NCBI GenBank assembly: GCA_030533445.1
Contig: CM060082.1
Span: 40,766,817 to 40,830,816, forward strand
Length of the DNA stretch: 64,000 nucleotides
Reading direction: 5' to 3'
Source of the DNA: Cyprinodon diabolis
Taxonomy: Eukaryota; Chordata; Actinopteri; Cyprinodontiformes; Cyprinodontidae
Shown here: positions 22,414 to 35,440 of the stretch, in pieces
How the letters are laid out: each line of letters opens with the position of its first letter
How positions within the stretch are numbered: position 1 is the first letter of the stretch
Translations under genes and position numbers: made by a program
The notes under the pieces: model-generated
Database searches by the model: none
What the model was told of the DNA's origin: nothing
What the model saw: the letters and a program-made list of their open reading frames with translations, nothing else

Positions 22414-22545
22414 TCAGAGTAAATCACAGGGGCGGAGGCGTGTGGGTGTGTTATACCCAGAAGGCCTCAGTTGATATTTCCAAGCTGGATGTCCCAGATG
22501 AGGGTGGTGAGTGACTCGTTTTGGCAAGCAGCTTTTCATCTGCCC
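22414..22545 (-). other. Possible exon-like open stretch
   Basis: A GC-richer island in AT-rich DNA. On the minus strand an open frame from the Met at 22545 reads KRVTHHPHLGHPAWKYQL and continues to a TAA or TAG-type stop at the end of the stretch. The Pro/His/Tyr-rich composition is reminiscent of short ciliary microtubule-associated proteins, but no family was recognised and the frame could be chance. Confidence 0.2.
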
Positions 22546-22820
22546 CCTCCGCCTACTCTTCCCACTGTTCCAGTCAACAGTTAGATAAACACTCTTAGAC
22601 ATATAAAGGGGCAACTTAAGAGACTAATGGAGCTAAAAGCCCCAAATGAAAAGAAACACCAAGCTAATAAATGTCATGTTTTTAACAACTTGAACAAACA
22701 AAGGCAAGAGAGCAGCTTGGTTATGTTTACTCTCTTGTACATATTGGACATAGGAATCCATCACACAACACGGAGCCCCCTTAAAAGTCCCATACAATTT
22801 CCTTAAACATTGAATCTGAA

Positions 22821-22824
<4 letters not shown>

Positions 22825-22888
<64 letters not shown>
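22825..22888. repeat. (TA)n microsatellite
   Basis: TA array with one G interruption. Confidence 0.95.
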
Positions 22889-22890
<2 letters not shown>

Positions 22891-23725
22891 TTTTCCCATG
22901 TAGAATATTCTTTGACATGTGGGCTTTTTCTCTGGATCTCCCAAGAAGGTTCCCAGGCCTTAGTCACTGTTTGTAATTCCTTTGGATTCATTATTAATTA
23001 ATCAAACTACCAAATCTAAGTCCTGATGGTTTCAAAATATGTGAATATATGACTAAATTTGTCATCTTATTTTTAGGTTATATGGTTTTAATTTTCCTTT
23101 TTTCTTTTTCCCTTTAATGAAATCAGTGTGAAAAAAAATATAGACCCTATTTATACACAGTATTAGGGTTAGGATTTAAAACTTCCATATGCCATATGGG
23201 CCACAAACAATATCTCCTCATTCTTACCTCTGAACCTAGGATTAAGTTCACCAACAGTCTTGCCTTCTGCGATGCTCTTTTTTTTATTTGTAATTAGCCT
23301 GGGTAATAGTATACTACCTGCAACAAACACCAGCCCATCCAGCCAGGACAACGCAAATGAGCTGAGCCCAGTGGCAAGCGCATTTTCTTCCATCTGAAGT
23401 TCCCATGAAACATCAATTTACCCTGAACAGAGAAGCATTATTTTGGCGCAGGTTGGTGGAAGCATCATGATGTCGGGATGGTTGTCTTAGGAAAGGTGGA
23501 TGGAGTTTACCGCCAGATGCATGGGTAGGACAGGTCTAAAAACAAACAAGCAAACTTGTTGCAATATTTAAATGTGTGGTTCTGCTTCACATTTTCTTTT
23601 GTTACAGTTCTCAATTTGATATGATCACGCTTTATCTTTAGGTTTCCTTTTTACATTCCATGTGCCTTTTTTCTTATTCCATTCGATGTGTGTTCTGATT
23701 TATTTTTCTTAGTTTTACAAATCCC

Positions 23726-23730
<5 letters not shown>
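22889..23730. other. Mostly featureless; short Tc1-like scrap
   Basis: The stretch 23445-23500 on the plus strand reads VGGSIMMSGW, like the GGGSIMxWGCF motif of Tc1 transposases. No ends or further motifs were found, so it is at most a tiny relic. Confidence 0.3.
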
Positions 23731-23771
<41 letters not shown>

Positions 23772-23798
23772 ATATATATATATATATACGTATATATT
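23731..23798. repeat. (CT)n then (TA)n compound microsatellite
   Basis: CT array 23731-23770 followed by TA array to 23798. Confidence 0.95.
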
Positions 23799-24719
23799 TT
23801 TTATTTATTTATTTGATTTTCACAACAAAAACGTAAAAACAGAATAATGTTTCACTAAAAAAGAAAATGTGATGGACAACTGCCGAAAAACCTTCATGGG
23901 GATTAATGAGTGGCAGTCTCCATAAAAACAAATATATTTCACCATTTTCAGACATCTATATGATATTGTGTAAACAAAAAAAACAGCATTTCTTTGTATA
24001 AAACAATTTAACATATCATTTAGACCACAAATCCATATGGAAAGTTCAGACAACTTAGTAGCATCAATTTTACTCTCCGTTTAAATATCCCAGTGTATAA
24101 TTTGTAATGCCATCCGGGCAGTAAGCTCATTCTCCTATTTGAGCTTGCTGGCTTTCATTATCCTTGCCTAGTTCATTCTGTTGAATTCAGAATCCCAAAC
24201 TTTTTGCCTTCTTCAAGCTTACAGTGAATATTTTCCCTCCTTAAGGGAGCACATTTCACGACAGCAAGGCTTTGGAGTCCATGTTCCCCAGAGAGGCTGC
24301 ACTGAAACTGACATTAATACCTTTAGGGATTAACAGAGTTATTTATTTGAATGGGAGATACATTTATAAGTTAGCCCCAACCCCCACCACACCCACTCTT
24401 TTTCATATTTAAATCTGCCAAAGTTATTTTGCACTGCTTTGCATTTGAGGCCTTGTCACTAACCAAGACCAAAGTGTTAGTAGTGATAGAAGACTTAAGA
24501 CTGGCTTTAGAGTAATGAACCAAAACATACTGTCATAGTCAATTAGGTGATTCAAATCAAAACATGCTGATGTCTATGAGTCAAAACCAGACCTACATGC
24601 AATAGAAAAAAGACACACAAAAAAAGGCGTTGTTCAGAGATGCACTCTAGCGCCACAGGAAATCATTCCTACATGTGGTCATCAATCTATATAACGCCTC
24701 CCTCAAGTGATTCAGCTCC
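23799..24719. other. Sequence without recognised feature
   Basis: AT-rich. Nothing recognised. Confidence 0.5.
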
Positions 24720-25027
24720 CCCCCCCGTAATTGACATTTATGCACTATTTTTGCACGCCACGTATCACTTTACTTGGATTTATCACTTCACTTGGACTTT
24801 TCACTTTATTTGGATTTAGTTTTTACATATGCATAGATATACGTACAGATATACTGTATATACAGAAGAGCTATATGTGTATATATTTTATCTCTTTTTA
24901 TTCTTATTTTTTATCTTATTATATTGTATAGTTGGATGTGTGTATATATCATGTAAAACTGTAACTGGAGCGTGTAACAAAAGTAATTTTCCTCTGGGAT
25001 TATTAAAGTATTTCTGATTCTGATTCT
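24720..25027 (+). mobile_element. LINE-like 3' end with GATTCT tail
   Basis: The end of this stretch, TTATTAAAGTATTTCTGATT followed by a second CTGATTCT unit, is the typical short-repeat 3' terminus of a fish LINE family. Upstream sequence is AT-rich 3'-UTR-like and carries CACTTTACTTGGATTTATCA-type repeats. No coding part is attached. Confidence 0.45.
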
Positions 25028-26875
25028 ATCCAGTCCGACTGAGGCTGAACTCCCTTGCAACTGAGAATATCCAAAAGATTCAGTCTCTGATCGTCCACAG
25101 CTAGTGAACATACACTGAAAGAGTTAGTTCTCTAACTGATTTAACTTCTGAATTATATGCTGCTTTCTTTTTGTCTGTCTAGAAACTGAATTTCAATAAT
25201 TTTGTTCTCAAGTATTTACAAGTATCCTCCCAAAGGATATTACAAATATTCTTTAATAATCAATTCCTTATGATGAACATTTAGAAATTAGCCTAGAGAG
25301 TATGCAGTTCCAATGAAATGCATTAAATTTTGTGGAAAATACCTTTTAAATTGGGAAATAGTGTTTATTATACTTTTTCAATGTTCTGAATAGCCGAGCT
25401 GTGGGGAATTAGTTTTATTCAATCATCAGCCTCCTCTTTACTATTCAAAAACCTCTTTCCAAATTATTAGGAGTATGTACCTTCTCACAAAACAAGGCTG
25501 AAATTTGACATGGCCTTTGACCTCTGCAGCACATCTGCAGCCCAAACAACTCACCTCTGTTGCAGTCTGCCTGGTTTTGATTACAAACGCACAGATACTC
25601 CAGGTTTGATGTGAATGGGTGGTTGAAAGGTAGAGAAAAAGCGATGGGGCCCAGATGGAACAGCACTATCGCAGCCTCTCTATTTGATGTCTGCTGGGTG
25701 GGCAGGTTCTGTCACTCAGGCCGAGTCGGGTCTTCATTCAGAGGCACTCATCTTCAAAGAGACATACTCATCTTTCTCCTGCAGAGGTTCTTTCCCGACT
25801 GAGACCACCAGTGAGAAAATACAGAGTGAGGAAAGGGGAAAAGATGGCAACTCAGATTGGACAATGTGGGGCAACATATGAACTGTCTTCGAAAATTATA
25901 AAGATAGAAAAAAAGGTAGGAAACATGAGGCAAAAACAGAACCTGATTGGAACTGATTCATTATTGCCTATTTTAAAGGCTTGGGTTTCTGCACACAAGT
26001 ATATAAAAACGCACCTCAGTGGTTATTATTATCACATTCCATTTAAAGTCTGCAATGTGGAAATCATTGGTATTCTTGTCTCCTGTGGATTTCTTCCATT
26101 TCAGGATGAAGACAGTCTTTGTATATGATTTTCCACGGCTAAAAGGAAAAAGCAGAAATTACTCTTGAGGTTATGAGCTGCATCTCGTATGCATGAAAAA
26201 TGCTGGAATAATAACAAATAATAAGAAGATAAAGCGTGTTGGTTTATCATACTTGGAAAATAATATTAGTCATCTTAAAATATTTAAGATAGATTCTTTT
26301 TTTTTTTGGAATAATCAAAACTGAGAAGCTAAAGGCTTAAAATCTAAAATACAAAAGTTTAATTTAGCTGTTAGAAATGTAGGTTATACTGGTCTATATC
26401 TGAACATTGTAAGAAAAAAACAATATGAGCCAACATGTATTTTTTTTTTACAGTATTTCACCTTTGGTTTAACAAATGGAAATGTACACACCTTCATCTG
26501 ATTTTGTAGTTCACTACATTTGTGTAACTTGTGTTTTCTGTAATTTTCAAAACACTGTATTCATTATTTAACTAGCTTCATCCATGCATGTTTCCTTGAT
26601 GGTGTCGAGAAGGTTAAAGGCTTTCCAGAATTGGCACTGCAGGCAGGACACCCTCTTCTATCTATGATAGAGTCCTTACTGTTGACCCCATGAAACAAAA
26701 AGGAATAGGAGCTATGAACAAGATCAATGGGGTAAAATGTGATGATTTAAGATGCAGCTATTGACTGCATACTGATACATATTGTATTGTATCAAACCTA
26801 TTGGATCAAATCAATCAAATTTTGCTTAAAGCTCTGTAAAAAAAAAAGCCAAAAAGGTTTCACCCCCACCATGAA
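25028..26875. other. Sequence without recognised feature
   Basis: AT-rich. Nothing could be supported. Confidence 0.5.
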
Positions 26876-26983
26876 CTGTTCTCCCAGCTTTCCTCTAGGA
26901 ACAGGCTTCGAAGCATTGGATGCAGGTCCAGCAGATACATCAACAGTTTCCACCTCACTGCCATCAGATTGCTGAATGGTTGA
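26876..26983 (+). pseudogene. LINE reverse transcriptase C-terminal scrap
   Basis: One frame reads RNRLRSIGCRSSRYINSFH then LTAIRLLNG and stops. The pattern R-R...RY.NSF...AIRLLN is usual at the C terminus of several fish LINE ORF2 proteins. Only about 35 residues remain. Confidence 0.4.
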
Positions 26984-27507
26984 AAAAGAAAAACTAAATC
27001 ATGTCACAGACTCTGCATCACACTGATAAAACAAAACCAAAAGTACTGCATATTTGCACCATAAATTTATGGAAAGGAAATGTTAATTTACTGGCAGAAA
27101 GCTATAATAAACGAAATTTTGTTTTGTATAAACTCTGTGTGTACAAAACGACTTGTCTAAGTCTTAATTGTGTTTTGAAAATCTTAGTTTGGACAATGAG
27201 GGAAATTTGATGACCAGAGAAAATTTTGTAGATTGTAAACGGAGCGATTTTTCTGGGGTTCGGTTAAATGGTAGTTATTACTTTTATAGTGTAAATCTAA
27301 TAATCTAAAAATCTCTTAATTCTGAACCAGAATTAATTCAAGCCTTTCTTTCCTCAATATGAACAATTAAGCTAATGTTAGCTTAGCTTAAATGAATTTA
27401 GGAATTTAACATTAATGCTAAGATGCTTTACATGTGTTGCAAGAAAAAAGTATTGTTTCAAGAGCCAAGATGAAAAGTGGTCAGTCACATGTGGTTTACT
27501 CTCCTTA
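26984..27507. other. Sequence without recognised feature
   Basis: AT-rich. Nothing recognised. Confidence 0.5.
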
Positions 27508-27515
27508 GTTGTTAC

Positions 27516-27895
27516 TAGTGTTGCACCGATACCAGTATCGGACGGGGCCCCAATCCAGCACTAAAATAGTGGTATCGGTATCGACGAGTACCAACAATCA
27601 GGGCACTGAAACCATTTTGAGAGCGAAAAGTTTATTCAAATATTGTCACCCATTCCTGGTAGGCAATAAAAAGTTCTACTGGATTCACTTTGTATTAGTC
27701 TTTTTCCTGATTCACAATGGTAGGCAGCAGCTTGACAAAGCCATGATGGCAATTATTTTACATCCAAGTAGTTTGGAGTTCTTCATATATACACACACAT
27801 CAATTTCAAATAGATGGTATCGGTATGGTATTGCCCGATACTTCACAGCCAGGTATCAGGTATCGGGGCCAAAAAATGGCATCGGCACAACACTA
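27516..27895. mobile_element. hAT-type MITE (TAGTGTTGCACCGAT ends)
   Basis: The left end TAGTGTTGCACCGATACC pairs with the right end GGCATCGGCACAACACTA. The 8-bp flanks gttgttac (27508-27515) and gttgtttc (27896-27903) differ at one base. The interior is rich in GGTATCGGTATCG words. No transposase. Confidence 0.75.
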
Positions 27896-27903
27896 GTTGT
27901 TTC

Positions 27904-28645
27904 CCCACTCAAAGTGACAAAAGTCTACATGTGGACAAAGAAACAGGTCCAAGCTACTTGTATGTGAAAACTAATCAACGTGTGCAGAGAAAGATACTCT
28001 AATGCAGTGTGAGGGACCGAGATGAAAAGCATGAGGAGTCACAGAAATTAGTACAAAAATAGTTTTTTTTTTTATTTTTAACCCAAAAAAGAAACTTACA
28101 AAAAATACATGGGTTCAAGTTATAAAAGAGGCCAACCAAAAAGAGAAAATTTAACTCAAGCAAACTGTTCCCAAACATACTGGCTGATTAGACCATTAAC
28201 ACAACAGGGGTAATTCAAACTAAACAAACAACCACAAATTACAAACATTGGCAGTACAGTTAGGTTTTGCAAAAAAAAAAAATAAAAAATTTATATCTTA
28301 GGAAAATGAAAACACACCAACCGCAAAAAAAATCCTAAGTGAAAAATGCAAAAATTTAGAAAAGGAAAATTCACACCCCCCTTTAAGCTGCAGCTGATTG
28401 AACAGTCCAATTTCCCCTCCTGCATTTACAGTAGCAGATCTGAACCCTGGCTGCCATCTTTGTCTGGCCAAACTCCTAGGCACCATAGGTTAGAAACATT
28501 AGTGACAAAAACAGAAAGAAATATGAATGAGTGCAAACAAATACAGTGAACTAAATGTGCGTGCTTACAAATAGAACACATGCATTTGAACTAAGAATAA
28601 AGTTTTAGTGGAAACTAACGTATGTGTATGGATTAAATAAATAAA
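27904..28645. other. AT-rich sequence without recognised feature
   Basis: Contains poly-T and poly-A runs near 28064 and 28270. Nothing else recognised. Confidence 0.5.
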
Positions 28646-28846
28646 GGCCTGTCCAAAGTCAATCCTCAAGGGCCGCTGTCCTGCAGGTTTCAGAGGTTCC
28701 CCTGCTTCAGCGCAGATGATTCTGATGATTGCAGTTCAGCAAAAAACTGTTAATCAGCTATGAATGGAAATTAGCTGTGGTAAAGCAGGGAAACATCTAA
28801 GACTTGCAGGACAGAGACCCTCTAGGGCCAACCTTGGGCAGCCCTC
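28646..28846. mobile_element. hAT-like foldback MITE (old)
   Basis: 28646-28687 and 28803-28846 form inverted arms containing GTCCAAAGTCAATCCTCAAG and its approximate complement, followed by CTGTCCTGCAGG-type words. This is the usual layout of Charlie-like hAT foldbacks. No clear 8-bp duplication remains. Confidence 0.5.
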
Positions 28847-28878
28847 TTTAATGTGTTTGACATATTGGGTCTTGTACT

Positions 28879-29507
28879 CAGAGATGGCAAAAGTACTCAC
28901 TTTCCGTACTTGAGTAAAAGTACAGATACTTGTGTTAAAAAATACTCTGGTAAAAGTGGAAGTACTGATTAAACTTCTTTACTCAAGTAAAAGTAACAAA
29001 GTACAGGCTTGTAAATTTACTTAAAGTATAAAAGTAAAAGTAGAAACCACTTTTTTCATGCCGTTGCCTACATTTTAAATGGATGTCTGCCAATAGGACT
29101 AGATCTCCGTTGTGTTCATTTTCAATCATCTCGTCGTCCATGCTACTATGCTAACGCCACCGCCACCAAGCTGCAATGGTTTGCTGCGAATGAATACCGC
29201 CGATTCTGTCGATTCATCTTGTAGTGGTGCGTCAAATGCAACGTAGATTCCCATCCAATTAGATTGAATTTGGTATTGATGACGTGAAAAATAGTAACGG
29301 TAACTCCATTGAAATGATTCAAAACTAAAGTAACGAGCCAATTTTTTAAAATGTAAGGAGTAGCAAGTACAGATATTTGTGTAAAAATGTAAGGAGTAGA
29401 AGTAAAAAGTCGCCATAAAAATAAGTAGTAAAGTAAAGTAAAAATATCAGAAAAATCTACTTGAGTACAGTAACGAAGTATTTGTACTTCGTTACTTCCC
29501 ATCTCTG
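28879..29507. mobile_element. hAT-type MITE (AGTAAAAGTAC-rich), intact ends
   Basis: 629 bp. It begins CAGAGATGGCAAAAGTACTC and ends TTCGTTACTTCCCATCTCTG. It is flanked by a perfect 8-bp duplication cttgtact (28871-28878, 29508-29515). Inside are many AGTAAAAGTA words, as in the element at 293-940. Two overlapping minus-strand open frames in its centre match nothing recognised and differ from hAT transposase. Confidence 0.85.
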
Positions 29508-29515
29508 CTTGTACT

Positions 29516-31947
29516 GAATCTGCAGGTGTAAAACACTCAAAATGTGTATGGAGAGTAGAGATTATGGCCTCCTGGCAGAATTCTGACTTAATTTTTTTGT
29601 AATAATTAAGAGTGTAACTTTTGCAAAACTATTAATGATCTATAATATAACTATAAGAAATTGTAAAAAAAAAAAAAAAAAAAAAAAATCTAAAGAAAAG
29701 CTGGCTGAACAGCAACTAAACAAGCAAACCCAGAACAGGAGAGATGTAGAAAAAGCAGACAGATTAACCAAAATAAAAGTCTATCTCAGTGGTATAAGTA
29801 CATTATAGAATCCTCACAAAAAAAAAAAAAAAACAACACATCTAGAAACTGGTAAATACTGTCTGATTCTCCACAGTAAAGGACAAACAAAGGACTTTTC
29901 TTCTATGCTGCTTTTTTGGACACAACCATAAAGGAGTATCTCCCAGGGATGTTTTGAGCAGTGTGTTCAGTGCTAAAAAAGTCAACTACAAGGTTATAAA
30001 TCTCAGCTAAACCCACAACCACAACAGGCAGCCTGCACAATGGTCACTTTCTTCTAACCTGACTGGACGGGCGTGGTCGGGTGTGGGGTTAGGACTAAGA
30101 GGCGGATGAGGGGATGACAGTGCTGCTCTCAGAGTGTTTTTTGGTTTGGATTGGAGCAGGAGGGCAACGCTGTGGGACAGAGCAGAGGTCTTTATGTCCC
30201 ATACTTTGAATTCAGATTATGTTACACTGTACATGGCTCCCCGGGACTTCAGACAGAATCTCTCTTTTTTTTTTTTTGAGGAAATTATGAATGATGTGTT
30301 TGTTTTGGGGTCATATAAAAGCAAAGGCTTTTGCTTATTTCTCTGGAAGGAATCAAGAAACAGAAATTTATTTATTTTATTTTCCTTATGGAAAATACTG
30401 AATTGATCATACATGCTATGTGGAAAACATATTTGCTTTGTTGCAATACTGTGCTCTTACAGGTTTTCTTTTTTATCAACTACAATTTTTAAATTATCAA
30501 CAAATTGTTAGATCTGACCGAGATAACCAAAGTAAAAACAACATGGAGTTTAAGAGATAATTAAATTTATCGACCAAATGCAGGCTGGCAGGCGGGGTGC
30601 GGGGGGTGGGGGGGGTTAAGTTGGAAAGGTGAAAAAAGATACAGACAGAATGGCACAGGCAGGAAGCAAGGTTTAACTAATTTTTAAATTTTCATTATTT
30701 TTCTTTTTTTTATTTAGCTTTAACTTCTGATGTTTAACTCAATTTTAATTGTTTGCTAGTTTTGTTGAATTTTTATTCTTTAAAAATGCCTAGTTTGAGA
30801 TGATTTTTTCATTATTTAAAGATATAGTTTCTATATTTTGTATAATATGACTTATATACTCGGGGTAAGACTAAAAAAAACTGTTATATAGAAATAAAAT
30901 ACCAGATAAGGGCCAACCACTGCAGCAACACTGCTGTCCCATCTGCTAGTGTAAAAACGTAAACAAGCAACAGGAATATTATCACATTATGATAAAGACA
31001 TGAAAAAACCGAGCAAGCTATCTCTTAGATTTTGGTTAGTGTTAATAACTTTTATTAGTTTCAGTGTTATCTTATTTTCTTATTACAGTTTGAAGTTTTA
31101 TTTTTTGTCTTTTTTTGTCAAGGCCTCGTTTGTCTTTTTCTTTCAGTACATGAAACTTTTTCTTTATTGTGGTTTTTGTTATTTCATTCATTTTAGTTCA
31201 CAATAATTAACTTAGTTAACACTAGGAACTAACTAGCAGATGTAGGTAGACTATATATACATAATTATAATAAGAAAATAAAAAAGGAATGATGAACAGG
31301 TAGAGTAAGTATGGCTTTTATCTGACAGAAAAAGGAAAGAAACATAACTAAGCTGGAACAAAACTATAAGTCCAGTGAAAACGTGGTAAGAACTAAACCA
31401 GACTAACTCAGAGAAAACAAAGAACTAGAAAGCCAAAAGTTAAGAAAAATGCGGTAACATAAAAACCTGATGAATGTGAACATGGAGAAATGGCCTTTAT
31501 GGCAAAACCCAGTTGGCAAAAAGAAATCAAAATATGGTGAACCCAAAACAATCTAAAACCTAAGAAGGGAAACTCCAAGCAGACATGGTGAATCAAAACA
31601 ATACATAAAAACCACAGCTAAATAAAGAGAGAAAGGGAAAATTACTCACAAAAAGCAATTGAAAATATCAAAGAACTTTGGGGCTCAGGGAGACAAAGAC
31701 AAAGAAAAAGAAGCAGAGATAAAAAAGGCTAATGTCAATCAGTTCCACAGGCGGCCCCATCCAGGAAACACACAGCCAGGAAGACGAGCTCCGAGCCAGC
31801 ACCCATGTCAGAGGATAAAGAGAGCACATCCAGCTAGTAACAGTCAGAGAAACAGGACTACACTGAAAAACAGGCCAAGCTCCAACCGCTATAAAAAAAA
31901 ACAATGATGCCAGTAGCACAACTGAGATTTTTCTCCATGATGGAGTC
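29516..31947. other. AT-rich sequence, homopolymer runs, repeat scrap
   Basis: Poly-A runs near 29665-29689 and 29818-29833, a G-rich run near 30590-30615. From about 31780 to 31880 words such as AGAGAAACAGGACTA and GAAAAACAGGCC are shared with 35330-35410, so a scrap of the same dispersed repeat is present. Confidence 0.5.
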
Positions 31948-32837
31948 TAGGGGTGTAAATAATAATGGTTTTGTATCGATGCATCGATCCAACAGCCGAC
32001 GATCCGATGCATCGACACGTCAGCAAGAGAATCGATTCATGTTTTTTTTCCTCCGGTCTATTTTATTTTAATCTGCTCCTGGGCGTAATTCACCCTCCCA
32101 TGCTGCGGTGGCGCTAAACCTATTTTGCCCTCCTACCTCGCTTCCTGGTTATACTCTTACAGCAGTGTGTTGCAGTGAGCTTGACACAGACATTTTTAAA
32201 TTATGCCCAATATTGAAGCGTGGTCTGCTCTACACGCTGTGGGTCTAGATACGGCGAGGAAGTGGGGGCAAGTTTAGTCCGACGACGGAGGGACATGAGG
32301 GCCAAAAAGAGCGGAGATCCAGGTGGAAAAAGGGTCCCAGAATTCTCGCGCACCTCACTCTTCTAGCGGGTCAAACTTTACGAGTTGTTTTCCGCAATTT
32401 CGGTCATAAAAACATAACTAGTCGGCCTCCTGTCTGCGGCGCTGTTTGCGGTCAGCTACAATTTGGGAGAGGAGCAGCGGACCATCTGTGGAGGGGGCGG
32501 GACATCTGCAGCCGAGGTATTGCATTGCACTCATTGCACTGATTTTCTGCAGTATTTTTGCAGTATTTTTTGATGCAACTTTTCTAATTCTATTATTTGC
32601 TGTTGTTTCTAAAAAAAAAAAAAAAAAAGCATAACGATATTACAGCTTTCATTAATTTATTTCAAACTTGAAACTTTGTTTAGCCTGTAAGGTGTAAAAA
32701 AATTAAATAAAAATTAACCGATTAATTGAATCGAATCGTATGGTTGTGTATTCTTGAGTATCGAAAATAATCGAATCGTTGGGTCAGGAAATCGAAACTG
32801 AATCGAATCGCCATGATGGATGTGATTTACACCCCTA
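31948..32837. mobile_element. hAT-type MITE (TAGGGGTGTAAAT ends)
   Basis: The left end TAGGGGTGTAAATAATAATGG pairs loosely and TAGGGGTGTAAA exactly-in-core with the right end GATTTACACCCCTA. Flanks atggagtc (31940-31947) and aaggagtc (32838-32845) differ at one base. Subterminal words ATCGAATCG and ATCGATGCATCGA occur near both ends. The centre (32090-32530) is unrelated GC-richer sequence without a recognised gene. Confidence 0.75.
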
Positions 32838-32845
32838 AAGGAGTC

Positions 32846-34984
32846 ACAACCAAACAGGAACAGACCAGATGAAGCTACTGTGATGAGAAAAGGCAAAGAG
32901 AGCAGAACGTTAGAGATTGAAATAACAAATACTGCAGGGTGGGAGAATAGATATAGAATAAAGTTGAACGATGAAAAGGGATCCCTATGTCCTCCAGCAG
33001 TCTAAGCCAAAACCAGCACAGATGCAGAAAATAGCTCAGGATAAGCTTAGTATTTTGGATGGTATAAGGTATAATAAAGCTAGAGTTACACCAAACTTTT
33101 ACATCGAACTAGGATATGGTGGCAAAATCAGTTCTGATTTTTTTCTTTTCTTCTAATTATCTTTTCTTTGATTTAAATAAAATCATAACTTAGGAACTAC
33201 ATTTTAGATTTATCCAGGGGATCTTTGCCTGATTAGTAATGTTATTTTTAACTGATTTTTTTAAGTGTGAGAAAGAAAAGCAAAAGAAATCGATAAAGGG
33301 GCAAATACTTTCTCACAGCACCGGGATCAACTTGTCTGTTTTCACTGTTAAAGCGTGATGGAAATTACAAAAAAAGGTTAAATGCTTTTTATCTCTGCAA
33401 GCAAAAGGACCAGCAGGTCAGCAATAATAACCTGAAGCAGACTTTCCCTGATGAGAGGAGAAGATAAGGCCTCACTAGGCAAAAAAGAGTAAAACCCAGG
33501 CCAGCCTTTCTTCCTCTCCTCCACTAAACAATGTCTGTATTCATTTTTTTGAAGCAATATCGCTCACATATGACCAAAGCAAACGCTGAAAAACATTCCA
33601 TCCAGAAAGGGGGATTTCTACTCAAAAGGCATTACCAGAAAAAAAAAACAACAACTCAAGAATGGGGATTTATCAGGCAGATATGTTCGCATTCCACACG
33701 TCTGAGTGTGTTGTTTTAAAGCACAGCCAGTGAAGGAGGCAGGGGGGCAGCTTGTTGGTTTTTGTGAGTTTGCTGTATATTGAATATTTTTAGAGTGACC
33801 ACTTGGATTTAGGGGCCCAGCCGAGGTGCTTGATCACTTTAGCACAGCGGCTATTTTAATGGGGTGAGCAAACACGGTCGAGACAAGCTGGCCTTCTTGT
33901 GGAAACACCATTGCTGTGAAAATGGTTAATAATAACAGCCAGAACAGAGGCGTGTTCTGGGTGTGTGTTCTTCTGTGGGAAAGTTGCGTCCCTAAAAAGG
34001 TACACTTTGTGTTTGATTCTAATGCTTAACTTTTTTTTATACCCTTTTTTTTTGCACGATTTAGGAGCATAATCCTATTTTCCAAGTCAGTACGACTTCT
34101 TCCCTCAATAGTCCTGTTAATTAAACTGCTCCAGAGTCGGAGGAATTAGCATGTATCACTTTGAAAGTGCTGCCAGCAGACCTAATGACTGCCATGAAAC
34201 ATTTCAGAAAAGGCCAACAACACGTCCCCCTCTCTCTTCAGAGAGAGAAGCGCTTTCAGGTTGCTGACTTTTTTCTTCCTTCCAGTGTTAATAACCTTTA
34301 GGCTACTATGGCTTGCAGCCCTGACGACTGGTTCTGCTGTTTAATCACAGGTAGGAATTTGAAAAGGTCGCTGCTCCCCTTGAACGAGATGAATGTGTTA
34401 CAACTAATAAAACAGTGCAAGTTCAGCAACCCCCTGGAGGTCTTCGGGCCGGAGGGAGCTGTGTGTGGGTTGGCATGCAAAGGCAAGTAGCACGACAGAG
34501 GCTGCATTTTCCCTTTTGAACATCTAACACTTTTAGTTTTCAGGTCACTTCCAGTTTATATAATCCATCACAGGTGGAATTTGTGAGTTTAAAAGCGGAA
34601 CTGTCCAAATACTCTAGGCATTTGTTTTGTTATTGATCACAGCCTCCATTAAGGGACCCCTGCACCATCTCATTTTGACATAGAGGCAGAAATATATTAA
34701 AGATCTAGCAGGGCTGACGGACCCCCACCCGGTAGTCAGCCTGGGAAGGTGTTTTTCCCCATGAGACAAGGTCAGCTGACCTCGTCATTCAGAAAGTGAC
34801 TTCATTAAAGAGCTGGATTTGATTGTGTGAGGATAAAACAACAGAGATGAAGTGTAAGGTGCACGTGTTCATATAGAGACGGAGATGTCTTTTGGGGTGG
34901 GGGACTGGGGCCAGGATCATAAGGACCTCTAAGATGGAAATATTGGATTGAACAGAGTCTCTGTCCTTACTGAATGATTTCATG
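32846..34984. other. Apparently single-copy sequence
   Basis: No repeat family was recognised. 33720-34260 has mixed base composition with homeodomain-like TTAATTAA words and low-repeat appearance, compatible with conserved non-coding DNA. At 34345-34352 CACAGGTAGG matches a splice donor consensus after a short open frame (start ATGGCTTGCAGCCC at 34308), but no partner exon was seen. Confidence 0.3.
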
Positions 34985-35440
34985 TCAATTCATTCAATGA
35001 ATTTTATTTATGTAATTCATAGCATATGTCATCTTAAGGTACTTTAAAAAGACCATTCACAAGATCAATTGAGAGGAAAATTCCCTTTAAATAGGAAGAA
35101 ACCTCCAGCTGAACAAGGCTCAGTGTGAACCGCCATCTGCCGAGGCCAACGGGGGGTTCAAGGAGAGAAAAACAGACAAACAAAAGGAACATGGAAGCAC
35201 TGATCTATTTCTATGTTGGAAAAAATAGCAGTAAACTAGCTTTAGGTTTGCTATGACTAGGAAAGAAACAGTTACTGTAAGCAGAGAAGTTCTGGCCCAG
35301 TTATGATGCCAAAAGGGATGACAGAGAGCACATGTAGTTAGTCACAGAAAAGTGGAGCTCATAGCTTTGCCTAGGAGAGAAACAGGACTAATCACTGAGA
35401 AACAGGCCCAACTCTATCATCTATGATTGAATGTTGAGAG
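34985..35440. repeat. Dispersed fish repeat, old copy
   Basis: It contains the usual series: TTTTATTTATGTAATTCATA, GTCATCTTAAGGTACTTTAA, GGAAGAAACCTCCAGCTGAA and CTCAGTGTGAACCGCCATCT. These blocks belong to a widely dispersed fish repeat whose class I cannot fix. Related scraps lie near 31780-31880 and 54680-54730. Confidence 0.5.

Noticed and set aside
27509..27967. 152-codon plus-strand frame
   Set aside because: It crosses the whole hAT MITE at 27516-27895 and has no recognisable domain.
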